Source: Ophiura sarsii (taxonomy: Eukaryota > Echinodermata > Ophiuroidea > Amphilepidida > Ophiuridae). From it: a stretch of DNA of 64,000 bases. This document shows positions 12,111 through 23,994 of this stretch, piece after piece (positions within the stretch are counted from its first letter, which is position 1; every line of letters starts with the position of its first letter). The DNA lies in contig CM069443.1 in NCBI GenBank assembly GCA_035610835.1, forward strand, positions 60,453,980 through 60,517,979, in the 5' to 3' direction. The notes below the pieces were generated by a model. That model saw only the letters and a program-made list of their open reading frames with translations, was not told the origin of the DNA and did not search any database. The translations under genes were made by a program, and so were the position numbers.

Positions 12111-12293
12111 GGCTATTCCATTTGAAATCCATACACCCCCTATGGAAGACATGACCTTAATCTTCCACACAGGGAGTGTAGATTTCAAATGAAGTTACCC
12201 ATACAGGTAATCCCATTTGAAATTCACACTCCCTGTGTGGAAGATTAAGGTCATGTCTTCTACAGGGGGTGTATGGATTTCAAATGGCATAGC
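12111..12293. mobile_element. Hairpin MITE abutting a myosin splice donor
   Basis: Two nearly identical arms (12111-12191 and 12213-12293) are inverted around a 21-bp centre. Each outer end reads GGCTATKCCATTTGAAATCC inward, followed by 'catacaccccct' and 'cttaatcttccacac'. A related 'cccatttgaaatct' word recurs at 47836-47927. The element ends 21 bp from the donor-side edge of the exon at 12315, inside the downstream intron. It is non-coding. Confidence 0.85.
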
Positions 12294-12314
12294 CCAGTGC
12301 AAGCCAATACATAC

Positions 12315-12432
12315 CTGTAAAGAATGGAGGGTGGGTGCGCCCGGTTTGCCGGTGCCCTGTCGAGCGGCTACGTAGGCCAGGTACTGGATGACTTTCTTTG
12401 TGTTTTCTGTTTTACCGGCACCTGATTCACCT
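12315..12432 (-). CDS. MYH9/10/14: Non-muscle myosin II heavy chain, coding exon 4 (P-loop exon)
   Basis: This 118-nt exon encodes the ATP-binding P-loop GESGAGKT and the helix after it ('[14 protein letters not shown]'), then the start of surface loop 1 ('[17 protein letters not shown]'). The acceptor is tttacag just above 12432 and the donor is gtatgt just below 12315. Its first base completes the Thr codon begun by the microexon at 24877-24904, and the exon ends in phase 0. The P-loop holds the nucleotide phosphates, so this is the catalytic core of the motor. In vertebrate MYH9, as I recall it, the matching exon codes about eight fewer loop-1 residues, so loop 1 is longer or differently split here. 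The expected next exon is not in the window. Confidence 0.95.
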
Positions 12433-13654
12433 CTGTAAAGGAATACGGGAAAAGTGGGCAAAATTGTTACAATTATTTCAATATTATGAGTAAATTGAAA
12501 GCAAAATATTTACTACCGTCAAATACCATTAATTGGAAATGCAAGCATTTAAACTATAGAGGTGAGTATGATTAATATGTAATAAACAATTTGATCTTGT
12601 GTTAATTTGTGTGGTTCTTATAAATTATGGGCTACTATTTTGTCTTTCTACACCGAGAATAGTAAATACCATGAAAAATGGTGATTCCTTTTGGAGATTG
12701 GCGCACATTGCTAAAGTTAAAAATACATGCAATTATTATGAATCATGGTTTTGTTCCGATTCCTGTTGGTAACAGAGCTTTATGCCTAACTCAGGTGACT
12801 GGATGACACCAATCAGGTAAACAGTTATCAAATAACTTCATTCTGGTAGCAAACAATGGACAGAACTGCCAGTCTGAAGAAGCGTGTAGCTTAGTAGCGA
12901 AACATAACCAACTTATAGGTAAACATTGATTTGAACACGAGATAGACTGACTTCAATTCTTTGAAATAATATAGCCGCATTCCTGTTTCAGTAAAGGAAT
13001 GTTATGAAATATAATTCAATAACTCCATGCTTATTTGATATATACAAATGTTGCCATTCGTATCTGTAGGCGATCTAAACTTGGGATCAAACTTTTTATC
13101 AAAATACAGCATTCCAAGTCATCAAAGGCTTTGGAAATGTCAAATTTTCAACAGGAATAGAGTTCTATGTTTGCTAGAAGTGTAACAGGATCTTATGTCT
13201 GTCTATGAAAAATATGAATTCATATTTGGAAACCAATAGTCAGGGGAGGATCATGGGCGGATGCCCCTCTGATTATTTAGTAAACCCATTACATTCCTAC
13301 TTTCAATTAAGTAGTAAATGTCTACATAGTTTATACAATTTGGTAAAAATGTCCACATTTGTAGAGCTAAAACCCACCCTTTGTACAAAAAGGCCAGATT
13401 TCTTCTTTTCATATTGTGATTAAAACTAAATTTTAACATTTGATATAATATTTATTCCAATTAAACAAATAAACCTCACAGAAACCCCAACTTTGAGGAT
13501 GTACCTATTGAGTGGTATACATACCTGTTAGAGCATGGTATCTAAAGCCTTAAATACAGGTAAGGTCAGAAGTCAGTATTGAGAATTTGATGTGTAAACT
13601 GATATTAAAGGTATCAATAACTAACATTATTGTAAGTTGCTATGCAAATTGCAC

Positions 13655-14007
13655 TTAAAGGTAGATGACCCGATCACATTTTCGTAACACAGAATTATTT
13701 CAAACATACGGAGATTTTCATATCATATGAAAGCTCGTATTTTTCTCATCATCATACTGAAATTTGACGGCCTAATTCGGTATAATGACAGAGAAATCGA
13801 CGAAATAGCGTTGAATTACCGCGAATGGTGGTTACCACCGATATAGTTTGTGTACTACTCAATGGGTACAGTTCACAGCATCTTGTGCGTCTAAAATAAG
13901 AACCATAATAGCTATGCATCTCAAATTTTGGGACACAACGTTTTTAAGGATGACCTTTCATGTAGAATAGAAAACTTCAAGTTGAAAATCGGAACATCTA
14001 CCTTTAA
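13655..14007. mobile_element. TTAA-ended MITE
   Basis: Starts TTAAAGGTAGATGACCCGAT and ends with the inverted ATCGGAACATCTACCTTTAA, giving terminal repeats of about 18 bp with TTAA at both extremes. TTAA ends are typical of piggyBac- or Kolobok-mobilised elements; which one is not resolved. Length is 353 bp, with no open frame. Confidence 0.75.
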
Positions 14008-15411
14008 GGTATCCAGTTGTTAAGGGGTGTGTGGACTCTCAGGTACAGCCTCTGTATATATGCCGTAACTTCTTCATTTCATTTAATCTATATAAAAGTA
14101 TACATTTTCTTGAAGGAAAGGGTTCAATGAATCCAACCATGAACACGAAATTGACCATTTTGGAAAAAATTATAAAAAAACACATTTTTGACCCATTTTA
14201 GGTTTGGGCAAGATAACTCAAAATAGATTTTGTCAAATTTTGTCATACTAGTTTTATTATAATCCTAATAAAATTCTCTAGGAGGTTTTTTTTTAAATTT
14301 TAATATCTTATTTATTTTTTGAATTATAGACCAAAAAGTGCCCAAAAACATGATTTTTTACCTCCAAAATCATGAAAATACACAAAATGAGGGAGAAACT
14401 GGCTCTGCCGGCACAGGGGAATCAAATCTGGGTTGCATACATGAGACTAGATGTATTCATACACCTCCTCCTGACCAGCCTAAGAAATGGTTTACATTAG
14501 CCAAGACATAGCATTATCATACTGAATCATTACACCACTGTGTGTGTCATTGCACCATGAACATGCATTGGGCCCAGAGATTGCTGGTCAAGCTGTTGGA
14601 CACTGGAATACTGGATCATGGGGTAGTCAGAGATTGGGGTAAACTGAGGATCTATATTTTGATCTACAGAAGACATGAAGCTAGAAGATGCATGATATTC
14701 GCAAGTCGATGGCTAAACGATTTGTTCATGTCTTTTTGTTTGTATAGTACAAAACGTCATGATGCTTTTAAAATCCATAGCCACCTACGCTATATTAAGT
14801 TTATGCTTGCATACATTCCGCAGTGGTACTTTATTATAATCTACATTGAACTTTATTGGCAAGTACAGTAGTTCCTTTGCATTCAATACAAAGTCGGATT
14901 TATAAAGTCCATTATAAACGTTGGATTGAATGTCTGTAATTTAACTGGAATTCTCGACTAGATCGTAAGCGATAAAGAGGCCACTGCCATGTAAAAAAAC
15001 TATGCCAGTTCAAATCATCATAAGTTCCCCGTAGCCGAATCAATGTTTTTGTTCAGATACATTGCTTAGTACTTGCGACACGGCACATGAATGTGCTTAA
15101 AGTTACTGACGTGCCCTTTGCCTACAGCATTTAATCCCATATCCGTCAATGTTCCATTTCCTGAAATAGCTGTACAAAATTCTCCCAGGCATTCAATGAT
15201 TATGTTTCATGTCAATTCATGAAGCTGACTGTAAATAGAGGCTTTTATTTGCTTCTTGGCAAGCATAATAATCTTGGTTAGTTCCCTGATAAATACCACA
15301 TCATCTAACATTTAAGTTGTTTTAAAAAGCTTGCATTTTAACCTACCCCAAAACAAAATGAGATTTTGTTGTATGTGCTTTCAGTGTTCCAACTCTGTAT
15401 CAACAGCAAAA

Positions 15412-15690
15412 TTAGGTTAACCCTAACCTCCTAGTTGCATTTTCCAAGCGATTTTTTTCAACAACAAAAACGCAGACAAAAAGAGTGGTGCCGCCACCGG
15501 GGCTTGAACCCACAACCTCTCGGTTGCGAGAGGGACAATCTACCAGTGCGCCCAGGGGCCAACCAAACTTGGGCGAGTATATTCGCCCAACTATGTAGCC
15601 TGGGGCCATTATTTCATTGGAAAAGTGCCACGCCAGCTGGCACAGACAGACTTTACCGTGGACATTTGTGGCACCAGGGGGTGGTTAGGG
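15412..15690 (-). mobile_element. tRNA-derived SINE (copy 1)
   Basis: On the minus strand an A-box-like GGCGCACTGGTAG (about 15540-15552) is followed by a B-box-like GGTTCAAGCC (15501-15510), with an intact anticodon-arm-like hairpin between. The flank at 15605-15640 ('ggccattatttcatt..aaaa..gccacgcc') recurs beside the second copy at 60838-61057, so this is a dispersed family and not a lone tRNA gene. It would be transcribed by RNA polymerase III. Confidence 0.7.
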
Positions 15691-15891
15691 TTAATAGACC
15701 AATTGATTGAAATGGGTAAGAAAAAAAGGTGCTAACCAGAAAGCAAAAAGGGGCCATCTATAAAAGTGCGGAGAGACCCCTACTTGGCAACACATCCCCA
15801 TTACATCTTACACCCCTCGCCACAAATAATTCAAACAATCTTCGTTACAAGCCATATCATCATGGAAAGAAAAGAACTTTCTGCAGAGGAG

Positions 15892-16090
15892 CTAAGGGAC
15901 GCACCATTAGATTTTCAGGGGGGGGGGGGGGGGGGTAGGAAGTTTTCGGAAGAAAAAAAATTCCCCCTCTATGCAGGCCAAAAAAAAAAAATTCACCCCC
16001 TGATGAGTAAAAAAAAAAAAAAAAAAATTCTACCCCCACCCAACTCAATATGAATGGATACATTAAAAAAAAAAATGGTGCGTCCCTAAG
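15892..16090. mobile_element. MITE with GGGACGCACCATT ends and homopolymer core
   Basis: The left end CTAAGGGACGCACCATT (15892-15908) and the inverted right end (16074-16090) differ at one base. The interior is almost wholly homopolymer: an 18-base G run at 15918-15935 and several A runs. Open frames across it are artefacts of these runs. Confidence 0.75.
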
Positions 16091-17627
16091 GTGTAAACTT
16101 TCATCCGACCTTGTGTTTGGAACATCATACCTGAGGTGACAATGACATGGCTCGCCAGGAGCCGGCCGACTAGTCGGTGCTGAATTTGACGTAAAAATGA
16201 ATGTGCGTCATGTTATAGTGTGATCCCAAAAAAAACGGGCAAGTATGATATATGGTGAAGTAATGTAGGCATTTGAATTTAGAGAATGGTTCTCCCTGCG
16301 GCCTGAGCTTTTAATTCAAGCAGGATCTGCCATTGATTTGAAGAAAGCTCAGGTTCCAATCTCGATCACAAAATAACAGATTTTAATCCAAGTACATTTG
16401 TTGCCTATTTAGTTCTGAACGAAGTATAGACTTAAAATGAAGCATTCTGCTGTGAGCCATATGCACATGTGTTCCATTCCAGCTATGAACTTCGTGTGAT
16501 ACCCTTAAGAATAATTGAATTTGTATATTGTTCCAAAAACACTTTAACGAGGGCCTATAATTCATCACTCGCTCACATGGAATCCATTTCACAAATGTAT
16601 CCGTGAATAATATTAACCATTATTTAGCACATATTTAATTTGCTATTAAAACAATTTCCTTACAGTAGTTTAAACAATTCTCATGCATCCAATTTGAAAA
16701 TTATCTAAAAGATTTGTCTAGATTTAATTGCTTAATTTTCTGACTGCTCCTGATAAAATCTGGATCTATAAGAGTGAAAATCACTTGTTTTCCCCTCAAT
16801 TTTCGTTCATAGCTAAGGGTTAACCACCCCACCAACAATACACATTACGCACCCCATGACCCACCAGTCACATCAAATCAACATGAATGTATTTTGACAG
16901 ATAGACTGTCACCACAGGATTCATATTCCATTGTAAGATTAAATTTCATAAAAGCTATGATCCACTAAATCCAAAACGAAAGTAACCACATACTGGATAT
17001 GGATGGATGTTGTCGAGGGAAGCATTTACCAGATCAAACACGGCTCCCCTTGTATTATCCCACATCGCAGAATAATGCGATCGGTGTTCAAACCAAGTTA
17101 ATGTTGTTGCTATATATAGACATTGTTTTCAGATATTCAATGCTGTACCATTTAGTAATGTTAAACTTGGGGGATTCACAAACAAAACAAAGCTAATGTC
17201 ATGGGAATGTTTAAAAGAGTTGATTCACATTATACAATTCCAGAAACAATTAAATATTGTGTCGATTAACCCCCAAAGGGGGTGGCCAAACTGTATCTTT
17301 GACTGAGTTAATGCATCTATAATCCATTTCACTTTCCTTGGTATCAACATAACTATAAGGCGACGAAAAAACCCACCAAACCCTGTTGTACGGGCTAATG
17401 GACCTCTCAGGTAGGGTCGGTCGGTCTGGCTTTTTCGTTTGCTTTTTTACCCAAATTTCAGGGAAATTCTGGAAAAAGGGGTCAGTCTGGCTTAACATCA
17501 GCTTAATGGGTAGGCGTAGGTATGTGTGATATTTTAGTTTAAGTACAATTTTTATCGATTAATGACGTAGTAATGTCACATTGTGTAATGAAAGAGAAAA
17601 TTGGTACAGGAAGTTGTTTCAATTGAA

Positions 17628-18026
17628 AGTGTGCGTGTTGGCACAGCGGTAGTTCCCTCGCCTTGCACCAATGAAATCCGGGTTCAATACTGGGCACGAC
17701 CCGGCTTTATGTGCATTTGGTTTATCACGATCCATGCACGCTCTCGCAGGTTTTCTCCGGGTTCTCCGGTTTCCTCCTGCTTTCAAAATCGGTGATCAGT
17801 AGTTTCGGTTATCAAAAACTTCCTTGACCCAATGGCATTTGGGGAGCTGCATTGAAAAATGGTGGATGTTACAATCTAAGTGCGGATAGATTAGCGCTAG
17901 AAATTGGCAGCACCCTAGTTGATGCAACCTGATTCTGATGATTCACCAGCAGCGAAATTACAGCGCTTTGAGCCATTTGGAAAAGGCGCTATATAAATAC
18001 TGATTATTATTATTATTATTATTAAT
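17628..18026 (+). mobile_element. tRNA-derived SINE with (TTA)n tail
   Basis: A-box-like TGGCACAGCGGTAG begins at 17639 and B-box-like GGGTTCAATAC lies at 17680-17690. A central body follows, and the 3' end reads 'ggcgctatataaatac' before a (TTA)n tract that ends near 18026. The 'GCGCTATATAAAT' tail followed by a trinucleotide repeat is shared by many animal SINEs that borrow a LINE 3' end. The copy looks complete from tRNA head to tail. Confidence 0.85.
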
Positions 18027-18435
18027 AACACACAGAAACAGGTAAAATCAAAGGATGGACAGTATTAACAGAATAATTTACTGCAATATTCATTTTGTGA
18101 ATCCCTCAATTAAGATGCTACATTTTATGAACATAACCTGTTAGCGGTGTAAATTATTGTACAATTATGAGAATTTAAAAGGGATCATCATTGCCCCATG
18201 TCAAATTAAAGTTAATATGTAAGGGATCATTCTCCTCTACCCCATTCACTGTGTACAACGTGCAGGTCTATACAGTGAGTGTCAGTTCGCCATGATTCGG
18301 AGAGTCACGTTAAGCCGTTGGTCCCGTATATTCAGACGCTTCACCCTGAACATGTTAAAAGTTACAGACCTTATCGTTAAGAGTAGGGGATCATCCCGGG
18401 TCTGTTACCTGTACAAAAATCACAACCTTTAGGTT

Positions 18436-18621
18436 TCAGAGGGCTTCCAGTTTAGCCGGATAGGCTGCTATAGGGAGTTTACAAGCAATAAGCAAAATCA
18501 TATACAATTTCTCCAGCATTGAAAAATGTCCTCCCTCCAACATCCTTGAAATTCTTGCTTCATTATCAAGGTCACCTCCCTGAAGAGCTAATAATAGCTT
18601 TCCTAACTCCACCTGATTCAT
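18436..18621 (-). CDS. Unrecognised 61-residue open frame, possible orphan exon
   Basis: I do not recognise this frame. It begins MNQVELGKLLLALQGG, continues with alternating charged and hydrophobic residues ('LEGGHFSMLEKLYMILLIAC') and ends at a TGA. The composition is more protein-like than other chance frames nearby. Upstream, the frame opens just after a TAG in 'caactagcagcaatatg', which could be an acceptor (AG) rather than a true stop. It lies inside myosin intron 3 on the same strand but fits no myosin segment. It may be a transposon-gene or processed-gene remnant, or chance. Confidence 0.2.
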   Translation of the reverse strand: MNQVELGKLLLALQGGDLDNEARISRMLEGGHFSMLEKLYMILLIACKLPIAAYPAKLEAL

Positions 18622-20237
18622 AACATATTGCTGCTAGTTGACAAATTGTACATGTATGTCTGCTCATGGGTCTGTTTAACAAACGTCCTAATCTGAGAGG
18701 TCAAAACAGTTCCTCCGTTTGTTGTGGGTCAAATCAATCTAGTCCAGACATTGACAGTATTTTGGGTCAATAACATCCTTTTTGCTGCATTTAGCAACAG
18801 GATTTCTCTCAATATTTCCGATTAACAAGATCACTTTGATTCTTTTTCTACAAGACCTGTTAATGAATCTGTTGCTAACTTTTTGAAATTGAAATTAAAA
18901 AAAACACAACAATAACAACCACAGCAATATTTTGAAAGCATTTCTAGTTTCTTGGCATAAATGCACACAAAAAAGGCTCTATTCAATTCCAAGCTTTAGG
19001 CACAAAAAAAAAATCCATCAAAGATTTCTGGTTTGATCAAAAGCTTTTACTTAGGGCAACTGTAATTTTGATCTTCCCTTTAATAAAAGACAGAAACGAA
19101 AAGTACTTAAGATGCATTTAGAACATGGCAATTAATTCATCCTCCACTGACCAAAAAAATCTCCATCTTTGACACGGTCTCTCCCTCTCTTTTCGTTTCT
19201 TTCTCACTTCTTGCTCGGCCAACAGATCGTCCAATCATCATTAGCATATAATAATTGTCTGGAGGGTTCACGCATACTAGCGCTCCAAATCTCATGCATC
19301 ATCCTTATCGCTTGATCTATACCCTATCGGGCAGACACAGCGGGCAATGTTTTCCTAGAAATATAAATACAATTGGCCATCGCACTGGCGTTTAACTTGG
19401 GTCATCTTGGGGCTTGGGGCAGGGCAGGCGGTAGTGGTCAAGCTATCTTCTAATGGCTTAACATAGTTTTATAGTTATAAAAAGAATGGCGTTTGCATCT
19501 ACCTTTTTTTATTGGTACCATTCAATCATCAGCCAGATCAACAAAATATAACCTTTTGATTTGATACTAGAATAATAGAATTGAATGTGACAAAACCTTA
19601 TTTTATGATTCTATTGAGATAACAAGTCAGAGGATTTGATACCATGCAACTTTGCAGTTTGCATATACACCTGCATACGTAGGTCATGTAAAGGAACACA
19701 AATTCAACAACACTAAAAACTGCTCTACAGGCGGACAGACCATTCAGGTCGGTTGGCTTTCCCCCTTCGAAATGACACAAAAAATAAAATCTCAAAAATC
19801 TGTAAAAAAATATTTTCCCCAAATGTCCGAAAATTGGGTCGGTATTCATTTGTACGTGGATTAAAAAGGGTCGGTTGACCAGGTAGAACTGGGTTTTTTC
19901 TCTCAAAATGATTCTCAATTGGCAGGCTGCAAAAAATCAGGGTGAGAAAAACCAGCTTTGCAGTGCCACCTATACATACAATTAGCATTACAATTAGAGT
20001 TAGAGTATCAATGACAATGCAACAATTCTTAATGTATACAAACTTGTGTTTCTTTAGGGTACTTACTAAAAGCTTTTAACACTAGGGTTTCAAATTGTAT
20101 TATATAGTTCATATCATCAAGTTGATACTTCTGGACTCAGTGATCAGTTTTGTCAATATTGTTGTATTTTGCTGCAGCCTACAAATCCTTACCTGCAATT
20201 TCCAAATTCTTACAGGGATGTACTTTCGCGACATCCT

Positions 20238-20315
20238 GCGAGAATCCAAATGGATTCTCGCAAAGGAATTTTGCGAGAATCCATGGATTCTCGCAGAATA
20301 TTTTTGCGAGAATCC
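20238..20315. repeat. Cluster of GCGAGAATCC inverted units
   Basis: GCGAGAATCC occurs at 20238, 20273 and 20306. Its reverse complement GGATTCTCGC occurs at 20252 and 20285. The central pair forms a perfect 22-bp palindrome at 20273-20294 around AT. Direct copies are spaced 33-35 bp apart. The flanks are ordinary AT-rich intron. Confidence 0.85.
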
Positions 20316-21465
20316 TTTTTACTGAATTTAAATTCCGCATTTTAAACATTTATTGTACTATTGTATACTTAGAAAATAATAGTACACAAATTGAATCAAA
20401 CACTTCTTAAGTTTACACACAAGTTAACATGTCATCTTTAATGTGTATCTTTTTCTTTTCTTTCACTTTCAGGTAACTAACAATATATCTGCAAAGCAGA
20501 TTTCAAAAACCAACTAAGAACAATCATCATTTTAATTTCAACTTGAACAGTTTAGAGTCAAATACCAGTCATCTAAGGTCCTGTTTTTAACTTAGAAAAA
20601 GAAATTCCTCAGCAACACCATTTCATGCTACATATTATCAATATTTACTTGGAAATATCTTGTACATTTCAATTTTTAACACAATTCACAAAGTTGTGAA
20701 AATTAAAATCCTGGTAAAATCCCTTTTACTCCCTCCCCATATTGAGCCGAATTAAACGTCGCTTTCTCCAGGCCTCAAGGCAATACCTCTGAACATCGAG
20801 ATGGAATGCTTCCGTGCAACGGACATGAATGCAAAACATATTAATTCATGCATCTTGTCCTCAAATTTAAAACATTTGATTTGAAATAAGAACATTTAGA
20901 AGTGAGTCTTCACTAAAAATATAATTGACTGAAACAACAACATTTTAAAATTCCAATTTCAGAATTAAGAATGTACTTTAAAAAATAATAACGCCATGAA
21001 ATATTACACCGACAAAAAAATATCCACTTTCCCGTGGATATTGTTATTGCGGCGATGGCGAGGTGTGAGTGAACTGCATGCAGAGTGCTACATACATCCG
21101 ATATTGCTCATCATTTTTCACTTGTACGTGTCGTCTTTAATATGTCGTGCCATATAACATGACACGCAAGGCGTATTGGAGAACATGTACCATGGTATAC
21201 AGACAGAGGTATGAGGGTTTCTTCTTGGATGAATTATGTTTGATATTTTAATGATGCACTTTTAGTTGGCAGAATTTCTCTCACTTGTATAGCTTTGTCA
21301 CAGGCAATTGAGTGTATCACAGCAGCCTAGCCTAAACAGTTATCCCATAATACTACAAAATATATACTAGAAAAGGGTTTATCTTTTGTTCAGATCCAGC
21401 GAGGTAAACTTTGTGCGCTGCAGAAAGCGTATATGTTATAAAAAAACCCAGTCATAATGATAAAG

Positions 21466-21532
21466 GTTGGGTGAGGAATTGAACCCGGGATTCCTGCGTG
21501 GAACCCCTAGAGCGTAGCCACTATGCTACACG
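21466..21532 (-). repeat. tRNA-like sequence (SINE head or tRNA relic)
   Basis: On the minus strand the A-box-like GTGTAGCATAGTGGCTAC (starting at 21531) precedes the B-box-like GGGTTCAATTCC (about 21475-21487), with 30-35 bp between. The arms in between pair weakly. No matching body or tail was found, and it differs from the SINE families at 15.4 and 17.6 kb. Confidence 0.5.
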
Positions 21533-21551
21533 AGATTAACTGTTTTGGTTT

Positions 21552-21633
21552 TACTATAGTTTGATCAGTTCCAAATTGGCGAAACCTCCTTACAGCAGCG
21601 AATGAATACAGAAGGATGCGGTCACGCATGAAG
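21552..21633. repeat. Dispersed repeat, inverted partner of 25220-25302
   Basis: About 82 bp containing 'tagtttgatcagtt' and 'cttacagcagcgaatgaata'. The same sequence appears inverted at 25220-25302 with roughly 80% agreement by eye. The microexon lies between the two copies. Confidence 0.75.
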
Positions 21634-23072
21634 GTACCTAGCGGACTGTGCATCATATGCGTGATGCGTGCGTGTAACCAATACCGCGTAAGTTTGGCCA
21701 TAATCGCGGGCGTACGCTTGGATTACTTATGCGTATGGGGAAATAAAAAACGAATATTTCTCGCCAATCTGGAACTTATTAATCTATAGATCTTAATTTG
21801 GTATTCATTTTTATCATCAAGGCTCATTCACATTGCTACTTTTTTGGTTGTTGTACTCCTAAACATTTCTCACTCTAACCTCTTATTATTGTAAATCTTA
21901 AAGTTATAGATGTATTATACATTTCTGCAATAACTTCTTTCAGGGTTCAAGGAGCATTTTTCATTCACAAAATCTCAAAAATGCATGTCCATGATTCACT
22001 GAACTAGGTGTTGCCATCCTGTTTAATTCATGTAAATCTAAATAGTCCCTGAATTGAATGATCCTTTCAGCTTAGCATAATATTAGTATTGGATTAGAGT
22101 GTACTTCCCAATAGTTAATCCAATCCCTGCTTAAGGGCATCAGGTAGAGTTTGATTTAAAGTATAAAGTTGTTATATGTCACAACAGCTACAGTTTTCTA
22201 CTACATGTATGATGGCGGCCATGGCCAATGGGCACACAAATGTGCACTCTACCCCTGATGAGCCAAATGTATGTTCAACAGAATTTATTGGATTAACAAA
22301 CAAACCCGTCACCTTCACAAGTCCACAATTGCCTACAAATTCCAGAGATTTCCAGGCTTCTTTTGTCCACATATGTAGCCAAGTGTTGTGACTAACACCA
22401 GTAATACTTTCCGCTCTATGATACACCTGTTTTTCTATACACCATTGTTACGTAATAAGACATCAGAGATAGGAAATGACACAGGGATCTCTAGCTTTCT
22501 GGATCAAAATCTGAACACTTTTTGAAACTTCTTAAGTTGTATGCCTTCTTCATGTGATGTTAATACACCAAGGCTAATTAAAATTAACAAAATTGCTGAA
22601 TTGCTGAATGTTGTAATCAATTAATACACAGTCCTCCTATTCACTAAATGTTGTTGTTTTGTGTGGTGGTGGTGTTGTTTTGTTTTTGTTTTGTTTTTTT
22701 TGTTTGTTTTTTTTTTTGGGGGGGGGGCGCAAATTGTCACATTTTAGATCCTCTGACTACCCCAATATAGTGTCAGTACGGGTCTAACTTTATGGTCTGA
22801 GGCAGCCAGCTGCCAACGCTACATGTACCGCCTGCCTCACATAAACTCAGTATCATTCTGTTGCACACAGACATTTTTAGTGGACATAATATTTACAATG
22901 CTCACATTGATAGTCATTATGGGTTAGACAGTTGCATAGAAGCAAACAATTCTAAACATTTCAGTGGGAGTTGGAATGTTTCATTATTGTACAAATCTTA
23001 AGCAGAGAGGGACAAAAATTGTAAAATTATGAACACAAGGGTCTTTCTATTACCAGGCAAAAAAAAAAAAAT

Positions 23073-23225
23073 GTTGTGTTGCCCTCAAGTGCCAAAAATT
23101 TTAATTCGGGGAGGTTGGTCGGAATTTTTTTTTCTTTTTTCACATTTTTTTCCCACATTTTTTTCCCAAAAAAATGCGACCCTAGTTTTTACGATTTTAG
23201 GGTCGGTCGCTGAGGGCAACACAAC
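23073..23225. mobile_element. Short hairpin MITE
   Basis: Perfect 15-bp terminal inverted repeats, GTTGTGTTGCCCTCA at 23073-23087 and its complement at 23211-23225. The interior is rich in T and A runs. Length is 153 bp. Confidence 0.75.
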
Positions 23226-23870
23226 TCTTTTTTGTTGTTGGCCTTACCGGTACTACATGTACCGATTCACCGAGCCATATACCTGCCTAACAGATGTAAT
23301 CTTGAATACAGTGTATTGCTTTATTGGCTGTACTTTATATGAACACAGACCAACTTTGACAAACTAGCCAGGTACCTCATTTTTGACAATCAAATCCAGC
23401 AACTGTAAGTGACATGTGAATTTGTTGGAAACTAAATAATAACTAGGTTTTTATTATGTACAGGTATCGGAAGTGTCTGCCTCAATTGGGTTAAAGATGA
23501 GGGTCTAGGTGAAAAATATCTGTCATAGTCTGTTCAAGGTTACATGGAACAAGTTTGGCAATCTTACCGCAATGTATTTTCCAAATGATACGTTACATTG
23601 AAGGAACTAGAGTATTTAAGTATGCTTAGGGAGGGTTATGAAGACATCCTTTAATGTTTATGGTGACATCACACATACATGAGGCTGAAGAAGTCGGAAA
23701 GAACTCCTGAGGACAACTACTAAAATGTGAGCTTAAAATCCTACAGAAATGTTAAATATCTGCCTGCTTTCATCCAAGTTAGAACATGATTATGATCTTT
23801 GGCAATGCATACCACATAGACAAATTATAGTCTTCATGGTGAACTGCTGAGTATAGGCTGATTTTGAACA

Positions 23871-23994
23871 CTGTAAAAGTGGAATTTCTTGAGCTTCCTT
23901 ACATAGACCTACATACAAAATGAATATATTTGTGTGTTTATATTTTCACGCTTACTGATTTTAGTGTGAAAAGCGTGAAAATAAATGTACAGTA
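23871..23994. mobile_element. MITE, CTGTAAAAGTGGAA family (partial copy)
   Basis: Begins CTGTAAAAGTGGAAT, shares 'acatagacctac' and 'gcgtgaaaataaatgta' with the copy at 38874-39084, and ends near 'acagtatag'. The right terminal repeat is lost or diverged. Confidence 0.55.

Noticed and set aside
1..12314. Possible next myosin exon (toward ANPILEAFGNAKT)
   Set aside because: The minus strand was scanned for the reverse-translated motif without success, so the exon is presumed outside the window.
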